Below, one piece after another: positions 35,350-45,973 of a stretch of DNA of 64,000 bases (positions are counted from its first letter, which is position 1; every line of letters begins with the position of its first letter). Under the pieces are notes generated by a model that worked only from the letters and a program-made list of their open reading frames with translations, did not search any database and was not told the origin of the DNA. The position numbers and the translations under genes are program-made. Origin of the DNA: Capitulum mitella (taxonomy: Eukaryota; Arthropoda; Thecostraca; Pollicipedomorpha; Pollicipedidae). The stretch lies in NCBI GenBank assembly GCA_030062745.1, contig CP099842.1, positions 12,250,095-12,314,094 on the forward strand, given 5' to 3'.

Positions 35350-37650
35350 TGATACTGAGGTTGTTATGGGATTTCTTGTCATGCAATTTTCCAAGTATTA
35401 TCTTAAGTTCTGAAAACAGCTTGAGTATGGTTGTATGTCTGATGTGGACTTTCTTCCTTACCCCCGCTATCGTTGGCCGCTTTTATTGGTAACCATTCTG
35501 TTTTTAATGAACTTACACGGTATTTTTTAGTTTTAAACAGAGGATATAGTAAATGGTATTTCTAAGCACGGAGTTCATCACAATGTCCCATTTTATTCAA
35601 GGATTAAAAAAAGCTATTTTTGCCATCAAAGATTCCCGAGCATGGGCACAGCCACCTTTTTCAGCAAGTCAAACCGCTGTGAGAAACCGTATACAGAAGC
35701 CTTGTGAGGCAACTACCTTTGTGTCATCGAGGTCCCTATTCTGTCGATACACTCGATGTGCACAGTTAATTAATTTGTTTGGCGCGGTAGACAGGATTGC
35801 ATGCCGCGCCAGCTCGGTGTTAATGTCGATAACAGGCGCCAGGTATCGCACAGGACATCAGACTCTAATAACGGCGTCATACGTCGCGGATTATGTGGAC
35901 ACGCAGGTCATTTGCAGCTATAGGTTCGGTAATTAAAAAGGCTCAATGTTTTTTTACGGATCAAAGCTCTTGAAGGAATATTAGGCGCAGTAAGATTCGC
36001 ATGCTGACTAGGTTATTGGACTCAAATGCTGGAAACATGCGCATAATGATCACAACTAAATGCCTTTATATAGAAGGGAACCTCTTGCAGTTTTGCTCCG
36101 TGAGTGCCGTTTATTCAATGACGTCTAAAGGCTGGGAGATGATGACGGCCATTTGTGTCAGTTCAAATTAATCTGGTACTTACTGGGGTATGATGCCTTC
36201 TCCCACTTTCTGGGTGGGGGGGGGGGACGAGAGGAGGGAGAACGTGAGACCGCTTTTAAATAACTACGCAGTCTCAGGGCCGCTTTGTCTGATTCAAATA
36301 ACAGTCGACTGCCGTGGCTCATGCAACCCAGGCCATACCATGATTTTGGACGGCAAGGTTATCTCTGATATCAAAAACCACGTCAGGAATCAGTATTATG
36401 TCTATAGGTGGTCACTAATGACTGACATTTTGTACATGTCTACAAATCGGAATTACCGACATCTTAAAGACCAAAATATAGGAACATGCATGTTTGGATG
36501 AGATAAAAACTTGATTGGTGAGCATTGGGAGTCTTATAAGAGCCCTCACACACGAGAATGCAACATTTTCCGAGAGGGTCCCTTAAGGTAGCAAGGGACC
36601 TATGAGGACGTGAAAGAAAGACAGACATTTTAAAGAACTCTCGGATTGCTTTGGGCCTGTTGTGTAAGGCAACATAGGTATCTTTTACACCCCTGCATCC
36701 TCGAACATTCCTTCAAACATTTATAATGCATCATTTTGTTTTTTTTTTGGGGGGGGGCACGTGTTCAACCGTGAGTTGTCTAAAACCTTTGAAAGGTTCT
36801 CCAGACATTCATCAGCACCTGTCATATTTCCAACGGCCCACGGCCTCCATGCAGGGCGGTGCACGTCTTTGAACCTCACTATATGCACTATATTACACTG
36901 CGATCAGCTACGTATCTTTGGTGAACATTTTATTTAAAAAATGACACGTTTATCTGGTTCAGAGAAAGACAACTGGTGAAAACTCTTGTCGAAAAAGAAT
37001 AATCCAAATCGGACACTTGGCTCATTTGCACTCTCATGAAGTCAAATAATTTTTCGTCATCAGTGTCCTTGATTTAGAAACGCATTCAGTATTCCATGAA
37101 TGTATCGACAAATTGCTCCGGATGCTGTCCTTAAACGTCTTAAGACTTCATGTCGAAAACGTAATGTTGATAAAAGTCTAAAAGTGTGTCGCACAGCTCC
37201 TTACATTCTTTAGTCTGTTAGCCTGCGATATACAATTTCTACATCACCAGTTCCTCTAATTGTTTCCCGTCCTGCAAACTAAAGCTCTAGAAATACTACT
37301 TAGTAATCCGTATGACTGGTGTTTTCCCCCATGTGGTGTTGCATTGGGTCGGAATATTTGATGATCCATTAAACGTCTAAAAATGAAGCGTGACTTTATA
37401 CTAATTGGAGGACGTAAGTAGAGAACGTAAATTAATTGATAAACACTTCAACATTCTACCATATACCTAAGCTAACCGGCCTAATTTACGCACTTAATTT
37501 GCTAGGTTTATTGCGGGAAATCTGTAAGTTCCACTAAATTTTGCCACCAAACTTATGACTTTCTTTCATCATGCATATAGCTGCAATGCGGCCAGAACGT
37601 TATATTTTCAATTAAAAAGGAAAAAAATTGTAATAATGTTCCCGCCCAGC
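35350..37650. other. no gene identified
   Basis: ORFs at 35553-35936 and 36190-36501 (+) have no recognisable domain, no codon bias and no good splice context. Homopolymer runs (G9-G10) lie at about 36217-36228 and 36740-36758. Confidence 0.4.
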
Positions 37651-38840
37651 CGCCTCCATGCTCCTTCGGGTCGCTTGGATGTTTTTTTACATTCAGTTTA
37701 TTTTTATGTTCCCTCTCCACCATCACTACCAGTAGCCGGCTCAGCCAGCCCACCGACCCATTGGTACACCGCGCCGACGTCACGCTGTCGGCCGCCGCCG
37801 GCTCACATCAGTCACGTTCGACGGGCGTTGTGGTCGCGTCGGCGGCCGGCCGGTCAACAATGGCCAGATTGGGTCCGACGGGCGGGCGCCGGCCGCCGGC
37901 CGGCCGCCAGCGGCCATTTTTTCCGGCCCGTTATTGGGCCTTATCGTGCGCCGAGGGATTTGCGTCTGCCGCCCGGAAGGCCGTGTGAGGCGCCGCCGGC
38001 GTCGCCGACCGACGCACAGTAACGAGCCATATAGTCTGCCTGGCACGTCGTCTGCCCGCAACTCGCCCTGCCAAGACCGCACCGGGCGATTGAGAAGCTT
38101 TTGAGAACGCCGTTTGGCTTCCATTTGACCTTTCCTGTTGTGAATGAGTTTTAGTCAGTGCTGGACCAAAAAATTATAAAAAGATGTATTTCCGTGGTAA
38201 TAAAAACGGAATTAATTTCCTGTGTCAGTGTTTCAAAACCATTCACTTGTGCGTGTACACCAGCTGACCGAATATCTCTGCCACTGCTATCAGCTTGCTT
38301 AGCGACAGGGTTAACTACATCGAACACCGTCGCTCGGATGCGCAAAGCGTTTCCGGTTCATTGCCGTCATTTGAATATCAAAGGAGAAGTGCTGTGTGCC
38401 AATAATATCAGTTTAACGTTACGACGGTGCCTTCGAAGGATTCACTGTGTGAAAAATATGATCACGAGCCACGTTGTATGCAAATTTAGGAATTACTTAA
38501 AAAGTCAAACCGGCTGAAACTGACAGCCAAACCCCTGCCTGGAGACACGGGAGAAGGTGTCGGCTGCTCGGGTTTCCGGCGCCTGCGGCGGCGTGCCGCC
38601 GCCGCCGGCCGCAGCGCTCTTAAGCCGGGGATTACGGCGCTGTACAGACCTGGCGTGCCGTGCGGCCGAGGGTGCGGCGTCCGGCCGGCGGACCCACCCT
38701 GGCTGGAAGCCCCGGCCGTGCAGTCGGAAGCCCCCGGCGCTGCGTGACGGACCGCCGTCTGCCGGCGGCGCCACGGCCCGCCACCGTCCGCCGGCCGCCG
38801 GACGAAACGGCGCCGCCTGATGGATGTGTGAAGCGAGTCT
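37651..38840. other. two GC-rich islands (37700-38070 and 38530-38830)
   Basis: Both islands are CpG-rich with GCCGGC-type words, and frames are open on both strands with no domain seen. The first has TGACGTCACG-like CRE content (CCGACGTCACGC near 37777). They could be promoters or first exons. The AT-rich gap between them holds a 119-codon ORF of no recognisable type. Confidence 0.35.
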
Positions 38841-39159
38841 GCTGAGGTAGTGCTTTTCGCAGCGTTTGCGTGCGCATAAAAGTTGAAGACATCTCGTATG
38901 TTGTGACGATATTATATGGAATGATTCGGCACGATACGATGCGATATTGGGACGCGTTGACCACCTTGGTCCTGGAATGCTTTTGCCCATTCGCTATCAA
39001 CACAATGTTCGCTATCAGGAGTTTTTTTCCCATCTGACGGATAAATTTTGGATGGTGCTTTTTAAATTACGCCATAGACTAAGACCAAGTCATGTTTGTC
39101 TGAAGTTCTAAAGGATTATGACAAAACTTTAAGGGCTTTCCATGAATGTTGATGGATGA

Positions 39160-39444
39160 ATTAATTCCGCGAAACGACCTAGACGGACGCAGTTTGAGTC
39201 TGCCACAATTCTGCCAGGGTTTCCTGAAAATGCCCGCTGCAGCTGGGAATTTGTTCTTGACCAAGGTCGATCTGCTCTTCTTCGTCTAGTGGAAGAAATA
39301 CGGCGAAACTCAGCTGGTGCGGATCCTGCATATCTCATGAAAAATGGAATTTCTGGGCATGACATTTCAGTAATCTGGAGCAACAGAACTTGTGGGTACA
39401 TTCTTCAGTTTAACAATTCACCAATTTGTCTCCGTCATGGGTAG
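39160..39444 (+). pseudogene. open frame with CUB-like opening motif, ends at a repeat boundary
   Basis: A 94-codon + strand frame has no initiating Met before codon 60. It contains TILPGFPENARCSWEFVLDQ, which resembles the first strand region of a CUB domain (PGFP-x(n)-C-x-W-x-F/I-x-L-x-x-G). Downstream it has WSNRTCGYILQFNNSPICL. An upstream acceptor-like ...ACGGACGCAG lies at about 39183-39192. The frame stops at a TAG (39442-39444) that coincides with the start of a putative MITE. It could be an exon of a CUB protein or a gene fragment. CUB proper should be about 110 residues with conserved acidic and aromatic residues that I cannot identify here. Confidence 0.25.
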
Positions 39445-39603
39445 TGGCGTCAGGGGCAGTGGATTACGGGGGGGGGGCAGGGGGACAGCTGCCCAATCCC
39501 TGGTCGCACTTTAACATTAGCCATATGGCGTTGCACGGAAAGAAACGAGTTCAGAAAATTGGCTTGACCCTCCTCATCTCTGGAGAGGCTCCGCCGCCAC
39601 TGA
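39443..39603. mobile_element. small hAT-like MITE candidate
   Basis: The left end TAGTGGCGTCAGGGGC and right end (inverted) CAGTGGCGGCGGAGCC enclose about 160 bp with a G10 run. The CAGNGGCG ends are hAT-like. No convincing 8-bp duplication. Confidence 0.35.
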
Positions 39604-41119
39604 TTGGCATACCCAGGTAAGACGATGAGGGGCGGGAAATCAGTCGGTCCATCGTATCACTGTTTTATTACGGTTTTGGCTTCTGCTGTTTTCAGACAGC
39701 GAAATGTCTTGATTTTTCAGAACACAAACTAAGTGCGCTGCTGGCCACGGAAGCAATAAAAAACTTAATCTTTCAGTGATAAGATCAAAGAGCTCACCTC
39801 GAGGGGGATTACAAGTTGGGGTTCTTCCTTAAAAGAAGAATAATTTTGGTGACTCGACTGAGGATAAGGCAGATCAGCTTTCCACGCACCTCTGAATAAT
39901 GGCAATGGTGAAACGGCGTGTGGAGGGTTGGGGACTGCTTTGTAGTTTGTCAGAAAAAAACTGCTTACTGAAGTATCCGGGCGTATTTAAGGGAAATAAA
40001 AAAGAAAGCTGATTAGATTGGCCACATCAGAATTCCAAAAGTTGTGGGAAAGGCTGAAAATAACGTCATTGATTACTAACTGGGGCGCCAAGAACGTCGA
40101 CCACGCTTGTTTACTCGGCAGTCGGATTTCTGTTACCTGCTCCTGCATCGGAGACTGGGTAAAAACTATGCGATGATGATTTTAATACGCGGATAATACA
40201 TCAAGCTCAGTGTCAGGCCGTACCCATCTGAGTTGGTCTCATAGGCTGCAGTATTACGACACTTCTACATGAGCTGCACGGCTGCCGACCAGTCGACAGG
40301 CAGCCACCGCTGCCCGCCTTGTATCGGCAATTGGCTATGCAGCTACGTTGTTATGGATCAATGTATAAAGAAAACAGCACACATCAGTCTGAGACCCCCA
40401 CCATCTACATCGGACTAATAATTTGCGATTTTTAGCACCATCTTACTGTGTGCTGCAAGGCGGACTACCAACCACCAAATCCTCAATGACGTCGCAGAGG
40501 TTGCTGCAGCCAGATTGCCGCTGACGTACCTTTTCGTACCGGAAGTACGTTTTACCTGGTTTTTGTAGCGTTGCTCACACATACTAGAAGATAATGGAAT
40601 ATGATACCATATGATCTATGTAACCATATCCATTAGAAAGGAAACATATGCAGGGCAAGGAAGGCTAGATGGAGATTTTTGAAAGTGCAGAACAGTACCC
40701 TCCAGGTTCAGTGCAAGGGTCCAAAGCCTGAAACAGGCCAGTTTGGTGCAATGGTTTCCTGGAACGTGGTCTCGAGAATTCTGCAGGAAAGAGGGGCTCT
40801 GACTGAAGATGACCAAAAATACACCAAAACGGAAAATGGCTACTTCCTGTCATTCGACATCATGCAAGGCAACGGTGTCCGATTACGGTTTTCTTTGTTG
40901 AGTTGTCTGCATAAGCTGTAGTTTCCTGTCAGTGTACAGATTCAGAGATGCAAGTCAACCCATTAAGTTTTATGAGACCTTGTTGAGTTAAGGTTATAAA
41001 GTCAAAGCTCAATGGGAACTACAGTTTTGCGGAGTGATTGAGACGAGGTTTTGGTGTTACGGATGGGGAATTTTTTTCGCACTGTCCTCCTCGTCTTGCG
41101 TGTAATTATTTACACGACG
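39604..41119. other. no gene seen
   Basis: An 80-codon + ORF at 40679-40921 has no recognised similarity. No repeats noted. Confidence 0.4.
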
Positions 41120-41560
41120 TTTCGAACAGATGGTTCTCGACGATACAACATCCGGGTGGTTTTCAGAGGCACCTCCATGCTCCGTAGGACTCAGCAAAGT
41201 CAGACCACCGACACATAAGAAACACACAAAGAACTGAACACACGACATTCCATGCAGCTGTGGCAGATCCTGCAATGGAGAAACAAGTCTTCTGTCAGTC
41301 AGACTGGAAGGGCACAGAAATGCAGCCATTCGGGATGAGACACTGAAGTATGGCATGATAGAACATACATGGTAGGAAGGAGATCACTGACCAGCACGGG
41401 AGGAAGCGACCATCATCGACCGAGAGCCACACTGGAGAGTGAGGAAGGCCAAGGAGGCGGCGCATGTGGCGCTGGCTAACAATCCCATCAGTAAGCCAAG
41501 TGTAAGTAAGCCAAGTGAAAACACCAGCCCATTACGGCTCCCAGTTCTGCAAAAAAAAAT
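41120..41560 (+). pseudogene. Penelope-like retroelement remnant, GIY-YIG endonuclease region
   Basis: From 41244 one + frame reads DIPCSCGRSCNGETSLLSVR, EGHRNAAIRDETLKYGMIEH, and later DREPHWRVRKAKEAAHVALA. It is broken by TAG (41373) and TGA (41388). This matches the C-terminal GIY-YIG module of Penelope-like elements: IPC-x-CG-x2-YIGET, R-x4-EH/GH, DRE-x2-W-x2-RK-x-KEA. The catalytic YIG tyrosine is lost (CNG). Just upstream, in a neighbouring frame, YNIRVVFRGTSMLRR matches the usual linker after the RT. The RT core was not found. It is a dead fragment. Confidence 0.75.
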
Positions 41561-41885
41561 CCCCCAAAAAAGTAAAGGAATGAATAAGAGGGACATTCAT
41601 CCATGATCACGTCCTCGATAGCACAGTCGTTAGCGTGCTGGGCATAGAATCAAGGCCCCTGGCTCATATTCCCCAAAATACCGCAAAAAGCACCGTACGA
41701 CGGCCGGAGAACTAAACGGCAGGAATGGCGTGTGAATAAGAAGACGAGAGTCCGAAAAATTTCCCATTTTCGTTAGTTTCACCTGTTTTAGAAACTGAAG
41801 TTCTGCGCTGGTCGGAAGCCGGCGGGCGGCTGGTTGGACATTTCGATGAAGTGGTCTAACATGACCTTGCCTACCTCCAATATTA
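41561..41885. other. no gene seen
   Basis: About 300 bp between the Penelope-like fragment and element D4. Nothing recognisable. Confidence 0.4.
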
Positions 41886-42847
41886 TTAACCATCCAGACC
41901 GGTGAAGCTGACTCCAAAGATAGGTGACAACTCCCCCTCCCCCCAGGCCTTTGAAACATTGCGAGAAAATGAACAAACGCAGTATGACAACATTTTGTGT
42001 GACCTTTGTTTGATCCTTCTTACATCTTGTGTCGAGTTTGCACCTCAGGTTCAGTCAGGTCAAATAGACCCATGTTAAAAGTTAAACTTTTCGAAACTTT
42101 TTTGAAACTTTAGGTCTGGAGATATTGGCAGTTGCAACAAATCTGCTGTCCCAAATTTTTCATAAACTTTCGTTTCGGTGGCCTAAGATCTAGCCAGTTT
42201 TCAACATAAGTCGTTTTTATGCCGAAACTGACGGCATTTTCCAGCGTTTCGGGTATGAGGTTATGGAGACGTGAATACCAATTTTTTGGAATATTAAATA
42301 TGGAAAGTGATCGGAAGAGCTCTGTCTGTGAAGAAACGCAAACTGGTAAGACCTATTTCTTCAAAATAAAGCAGCGTCAAAATTTGTGCCTGTCAATTTC
42401 ATCTGCCTTCGTCACCGGCGCTCGAGGCGTTATGACGCAGAAATCGCTGCATCTTTAAGCAACGTCCCCGTGTAAATATTCAACAAATAAGAAAAACTAA
42501 ACATGTATCGGCATCTTCAGACATCCATGTGATTATCTTATCTATCTGATATACATATCCGTTAGCACCATTACTTAGTCGTTTCAAATCACAACCCTTG
42601 AGATGCAGGGCGTTTCTTGGATCCATGTGGTCAGCTATGAGAATATATACATATATAGGTCGCAGATGACTTAAATCTTCTACGAGCACAACAAATGACG
42701 CGAGTTTTGCGCTCTGCTTGTCACGACTGCTTGAGCTGCATGCTTAATTTTATCGTACGACACATCTTTCGCAGGTTAAATAGGAGGGTGTCAACAGCCC
42801 CCAATACGGGCGTGCATGACGCGGACTGCCAGTCGGGCGCGGATTAA
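41886..42847 (+). mobile_element. TTAA-type MITE, family D, copy D4 (diverged)
   Basis: Recognised by CTCCCCCTCCCCCCAGG, GCGAGAAAATGAACAAACGC, the RGTCAGGTCAAATAGACC block and an end CAGTCGGGCGCGGATTAA at 42844-42847. The left boundary is placed at TTAACCATCCAGACCGG (41886) and is tentative. Confidence 0.6.
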
Positions 42848-43898
42848 CACGCGCACTGGAAGGGGGGCACTTCTGTGCCCCACCTGTTTTTCTTGAAAAT
42901 TTCGAGAACGGATCGGAGCTAGTCGCTGCTGTTTTGCGGCATTTATGGAAATTGAATAATTCGTCGACTGACGCAAAAAAATCGAAAATCGGCCGGAAAT
43001 TTTTAAAGTTTGAAGCATTGAAGTCAAACAAAGATGACGAAAATAAAACTTGTCGCTGACAAATGAGAACTTTGCGAAAGGACTAGCGTTCTGCGTAAGA
43101 TTTCCGTTTGAACGTAATCAGCCGATATCATTCGGGCATAATTGATGGATGTTCTAAGACCAAAGCCAGGGTCAGTAAGAGTCAAGGCCACCAAAGGCCA
43201 AGGTCCACCAGTTTGTGGCCTGATCCAGATTTGCTTTTCAGCACGTCGGTTTATGTGAAATATGCATTCAAAGTCCCAAATAAAAGCACGTGAGCGCACG
43301 TTGATACGCTTACATATACCAAGGTCAGTGCAGGTCAAGGTCATCAGAGGTCGAGGTTAACTATTTTGTGACCTGGTCCAGATTTGCTTTACAGCATGTC
43401 GATTTGTATGAAAAATGCATTCAAAGGCCCTAGTACAAACACGTTTGGCACATTGATACGCACACCCAGTATCACCAGTATCCCGTGTTACTCGAAACCT
43501 AATCTATAAGAAATAAAAAACTGACGCCAAAAGTTAATGAACTGACATGACCTTGACCCGAAATCCTCAGCCAAGACGCTACACGAATGGAAATCGTTGT
43601 ACTCCACGTTTTAACGCTTAAAGACGCATCTTTTTCCCGTTTCGTTGAAAAGGCCGTACGGCATGGCTCATACGGGCCGAGAAAGCTTTCAAAGTTGACC
43701 TTTTCGGCCCCATTTGACCTTGAAGATATTAGCCTAGGGCCATGGAAATTGCACACTATGTAAATCTTTATGGCCATACCAAACCCATAAAATTTCATGC
43801 CTCTAGCTATTTTCGTTTCCGAGATCGGAGGGGTGGGGGCACTTTGTGTTCCCTTCCAGTGCACGTTAGCGCGAAACCCCTTCCACCGCGCGTGTTAA
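42844..43898 (+). mobile_element. TTAA-flanked MITE, family E, copy E3
   Basis: Clean ends: TTAACACGCGCACTGGAAGG at 42844 and its inverse CCTTCCACCGCGCGTGTTAA ending at 43898; a further inverted CTTCCAGTGCACGTTAGCGC lies just inside. 1,055 bp, collinear with E1. It shares its first TTAA with D4. No ORF. Confidence 0.8.
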
Positions 43899-44129
43899 AT
43901 GTTATCCGCTCCCGGTCCAGCCTCTGTATGTCACTGTACATTAAAACCAGTCTATAGAAACTTATACGGCAAGTTACATTTATCCAGTTTAAAAAGATAT
44001 TGTCGTGAAATGACTGGAAATCGACTAGAAATGCCAGCTGATTGCTAGCTGGCAGGACGTTGGGCTACAAAAAAATCGGTCGATCCCAAAACTACTGTTT
44101 TCGTAACGTGTCGAAATATATTCGGAGAT

Positions 44130-44445
44130 GGTCTGCAGTGGTCGATTTCAGTCCACTGGTCTGTAGTGGTCGGGTCTACACGAGCGAATGGTTTGTACTG
44201 GTCTTTGTACAGTGAGCGAGTTCTCTTTACTGGTTTGCAGTGAGCAGCTCCCCTGTACTGGTCCGCAGTGAGCAGGCCCTCTGTGCTGGTCTGCAATGAG
44301 CAGGTTCTCTGTACTGGTCTGCAGTGAAAAGGTCCTCTGTACTGGTCTGCAGTAAGCAGGTCCTCTGTACTGGTTTGTAACGAGAAGGTCCTCTGTACTG
44401 GTCTGTAACGAACAGGCCCTCTGTACCGGACTGCAGTGGGGCGGG
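44130..44445. repeat. 28-bp minisatellite, about 9-11 units
   Basis: Unit GTCTGCAGTGAGCAGGTCCT followed by CTGTACTG, 28 bp. Central copies are highly similar and outer ones decayed. The minus-strand frame across it gives a repetitive peptide and is not a gene. A GC-rich patch (44446-44620) follows. Confidence 0.9.
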
Positions 44446-45338
44446 TCCTGGCGGCGGGTCGGCCCGGCCGAGACTGGGCTGATAACTGATGGCCGCCGGC
44501 CGCGGTTCAGATGAGAAAAGTCGGCCCGGTGCCGTCGGCAGCCCACGGCAATTCGTCCGCCCGCCAAAGATGAACGGTCCGGTGCCGGGACGTTCTGGCC
44601 GGCCAAGATTTAATACCGCTATAACTCACAATTAAAGCGACGCACGGCGTGGTAATTACGAGAAATGGACAGGTTTGCTTTTTCCAGGCGGGCGATCGAG
44701 TTTTTCTTGGTTATCTTTCACTGATCCGTGACGAAGTACCAAATATCCCGTCATGCTACAGATGACCGGGCATTAGCTTACAGCCGTGAAGGAAGATTGG
44801 TGGGATCAGCAGTGCACTCATTCGAAGTGGCCTCCTTAGTTTTGCCGTGCGAATAAAATGACATGGTGTTCTAGACGTTTCAAAAATTACGATGTCTGAA
44901 TGGACTGAATGGACGATTTGAACAACGCCATGGTTGTGGCTCGTGTACGTATGTTATCCGTTCAATAATCGTCGTGGCTGGTTGCGCTGTTTCAGCCCTC
45001 ACGAAACGGCTGAATAGACTACCCATCGCTTTTGCAATTCCTTTAACACAAAAGAAAACCCCTTGGACGACGAACGACCTGTTCGATCTCGAAGGAAATT
45101 CGATTAGCAACGTCGCTGGAAGCTTTTGGTCCTGATTGCTCCAAATGCGAAGAGCGGCCCTGCTTAATGTTGCCTACCGACCGTGGATAGCTGGAAATTA
45201 TTCTGTGGGTGTGATAATGGCGCCGACCATGTAATCATGTGCCCGCCAGCTCCGAGGCATATCATCATGATGCTAACAGGTCGCGTGATGCAACAAACGC
45301 TGTGGCATGCAAAGCACAATGATAAGCTGTCGTTAACT
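44446..45338. other. no gene seen
   Basis: GC-rich to 44620, then ordinary sequence. A 76-codon minus ORF (45110-44880) has no recognisable domain. Confidence 0.4.
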
Positions 45339-45973
45339 TTTTATATTGATATCCTCGTGATAACCTCTGGTTCAAAAGAGTGAAATCAGAACCGTCGTAT
45401 ACATGCCCATAACTTCGTTATCCATTCCTCATATTCCTATTTCCTCCTTCCATTCCATTCATCACCCGCCGCGTCATTTGTTACTTCCTTTTTCCCTTCC
45501 CGCCACTTGGCGTTTCCGCCCTGGGGCCGGGGAGGATTCGTATAAAACAATCAGCAATCGGCACTACACAACGCTAAGAACATGCCTAAACGACAAATGC
45601 TACATCGCTCAGCTAACGTACTCGATGTGCATCCAGAGAATATCCAAACTGAGAGAGGCCGGCGGGTTCCAACTCGCCGTCCCAGTATCGCCAGGTCCAT
45701 TTCCAATAGCGGCCGCCACCTCCGCTGACGTCATCAGCAGTAACGCATGAAGCGGCTCGTTTGTCTCCCGTCCGCGGGCGGCATCAGCCGGCGGACGGCG
45801 GCGCCGCCGCGCCCTGCAAATGGAAGCCTGAGAATGGCAGCGGGTCCGCGCGCCGCCGCGCGCCGCCGCGCGCCCGGCCACGGGTCGGCCGCGGCTGGCG
45901 CGGCGCCGGCGCTGCGCCAGCTCGATCGCGGCTCGACCGGACCGATCCGACGGCCACTGCGGCTCCCGGCGGG
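45339..45973 (-). other. probable 3' flank/UTR of the receptor gene
   Basis: Downstream of the receptor stop the sequence stays GC-rich to about 45750, including a (CGCGCCG)n simple repeat near 45848-45880, then becomes ordinary. No AATAAA is seen on the minus strand here. The nearest variant hexamer is TATAAA at 45344-45339. The ORFs visible on either strand in this stretch look like compositional by-products of the GC-rich DNA. Confidence 0.3.

Noticed and set aside
44148..44606. 152-codon minus ORF with TEDLL.../QYRGPA repeats
   Set aside because: The peptide repetition is the 28-bp minisatellite read in one frame.
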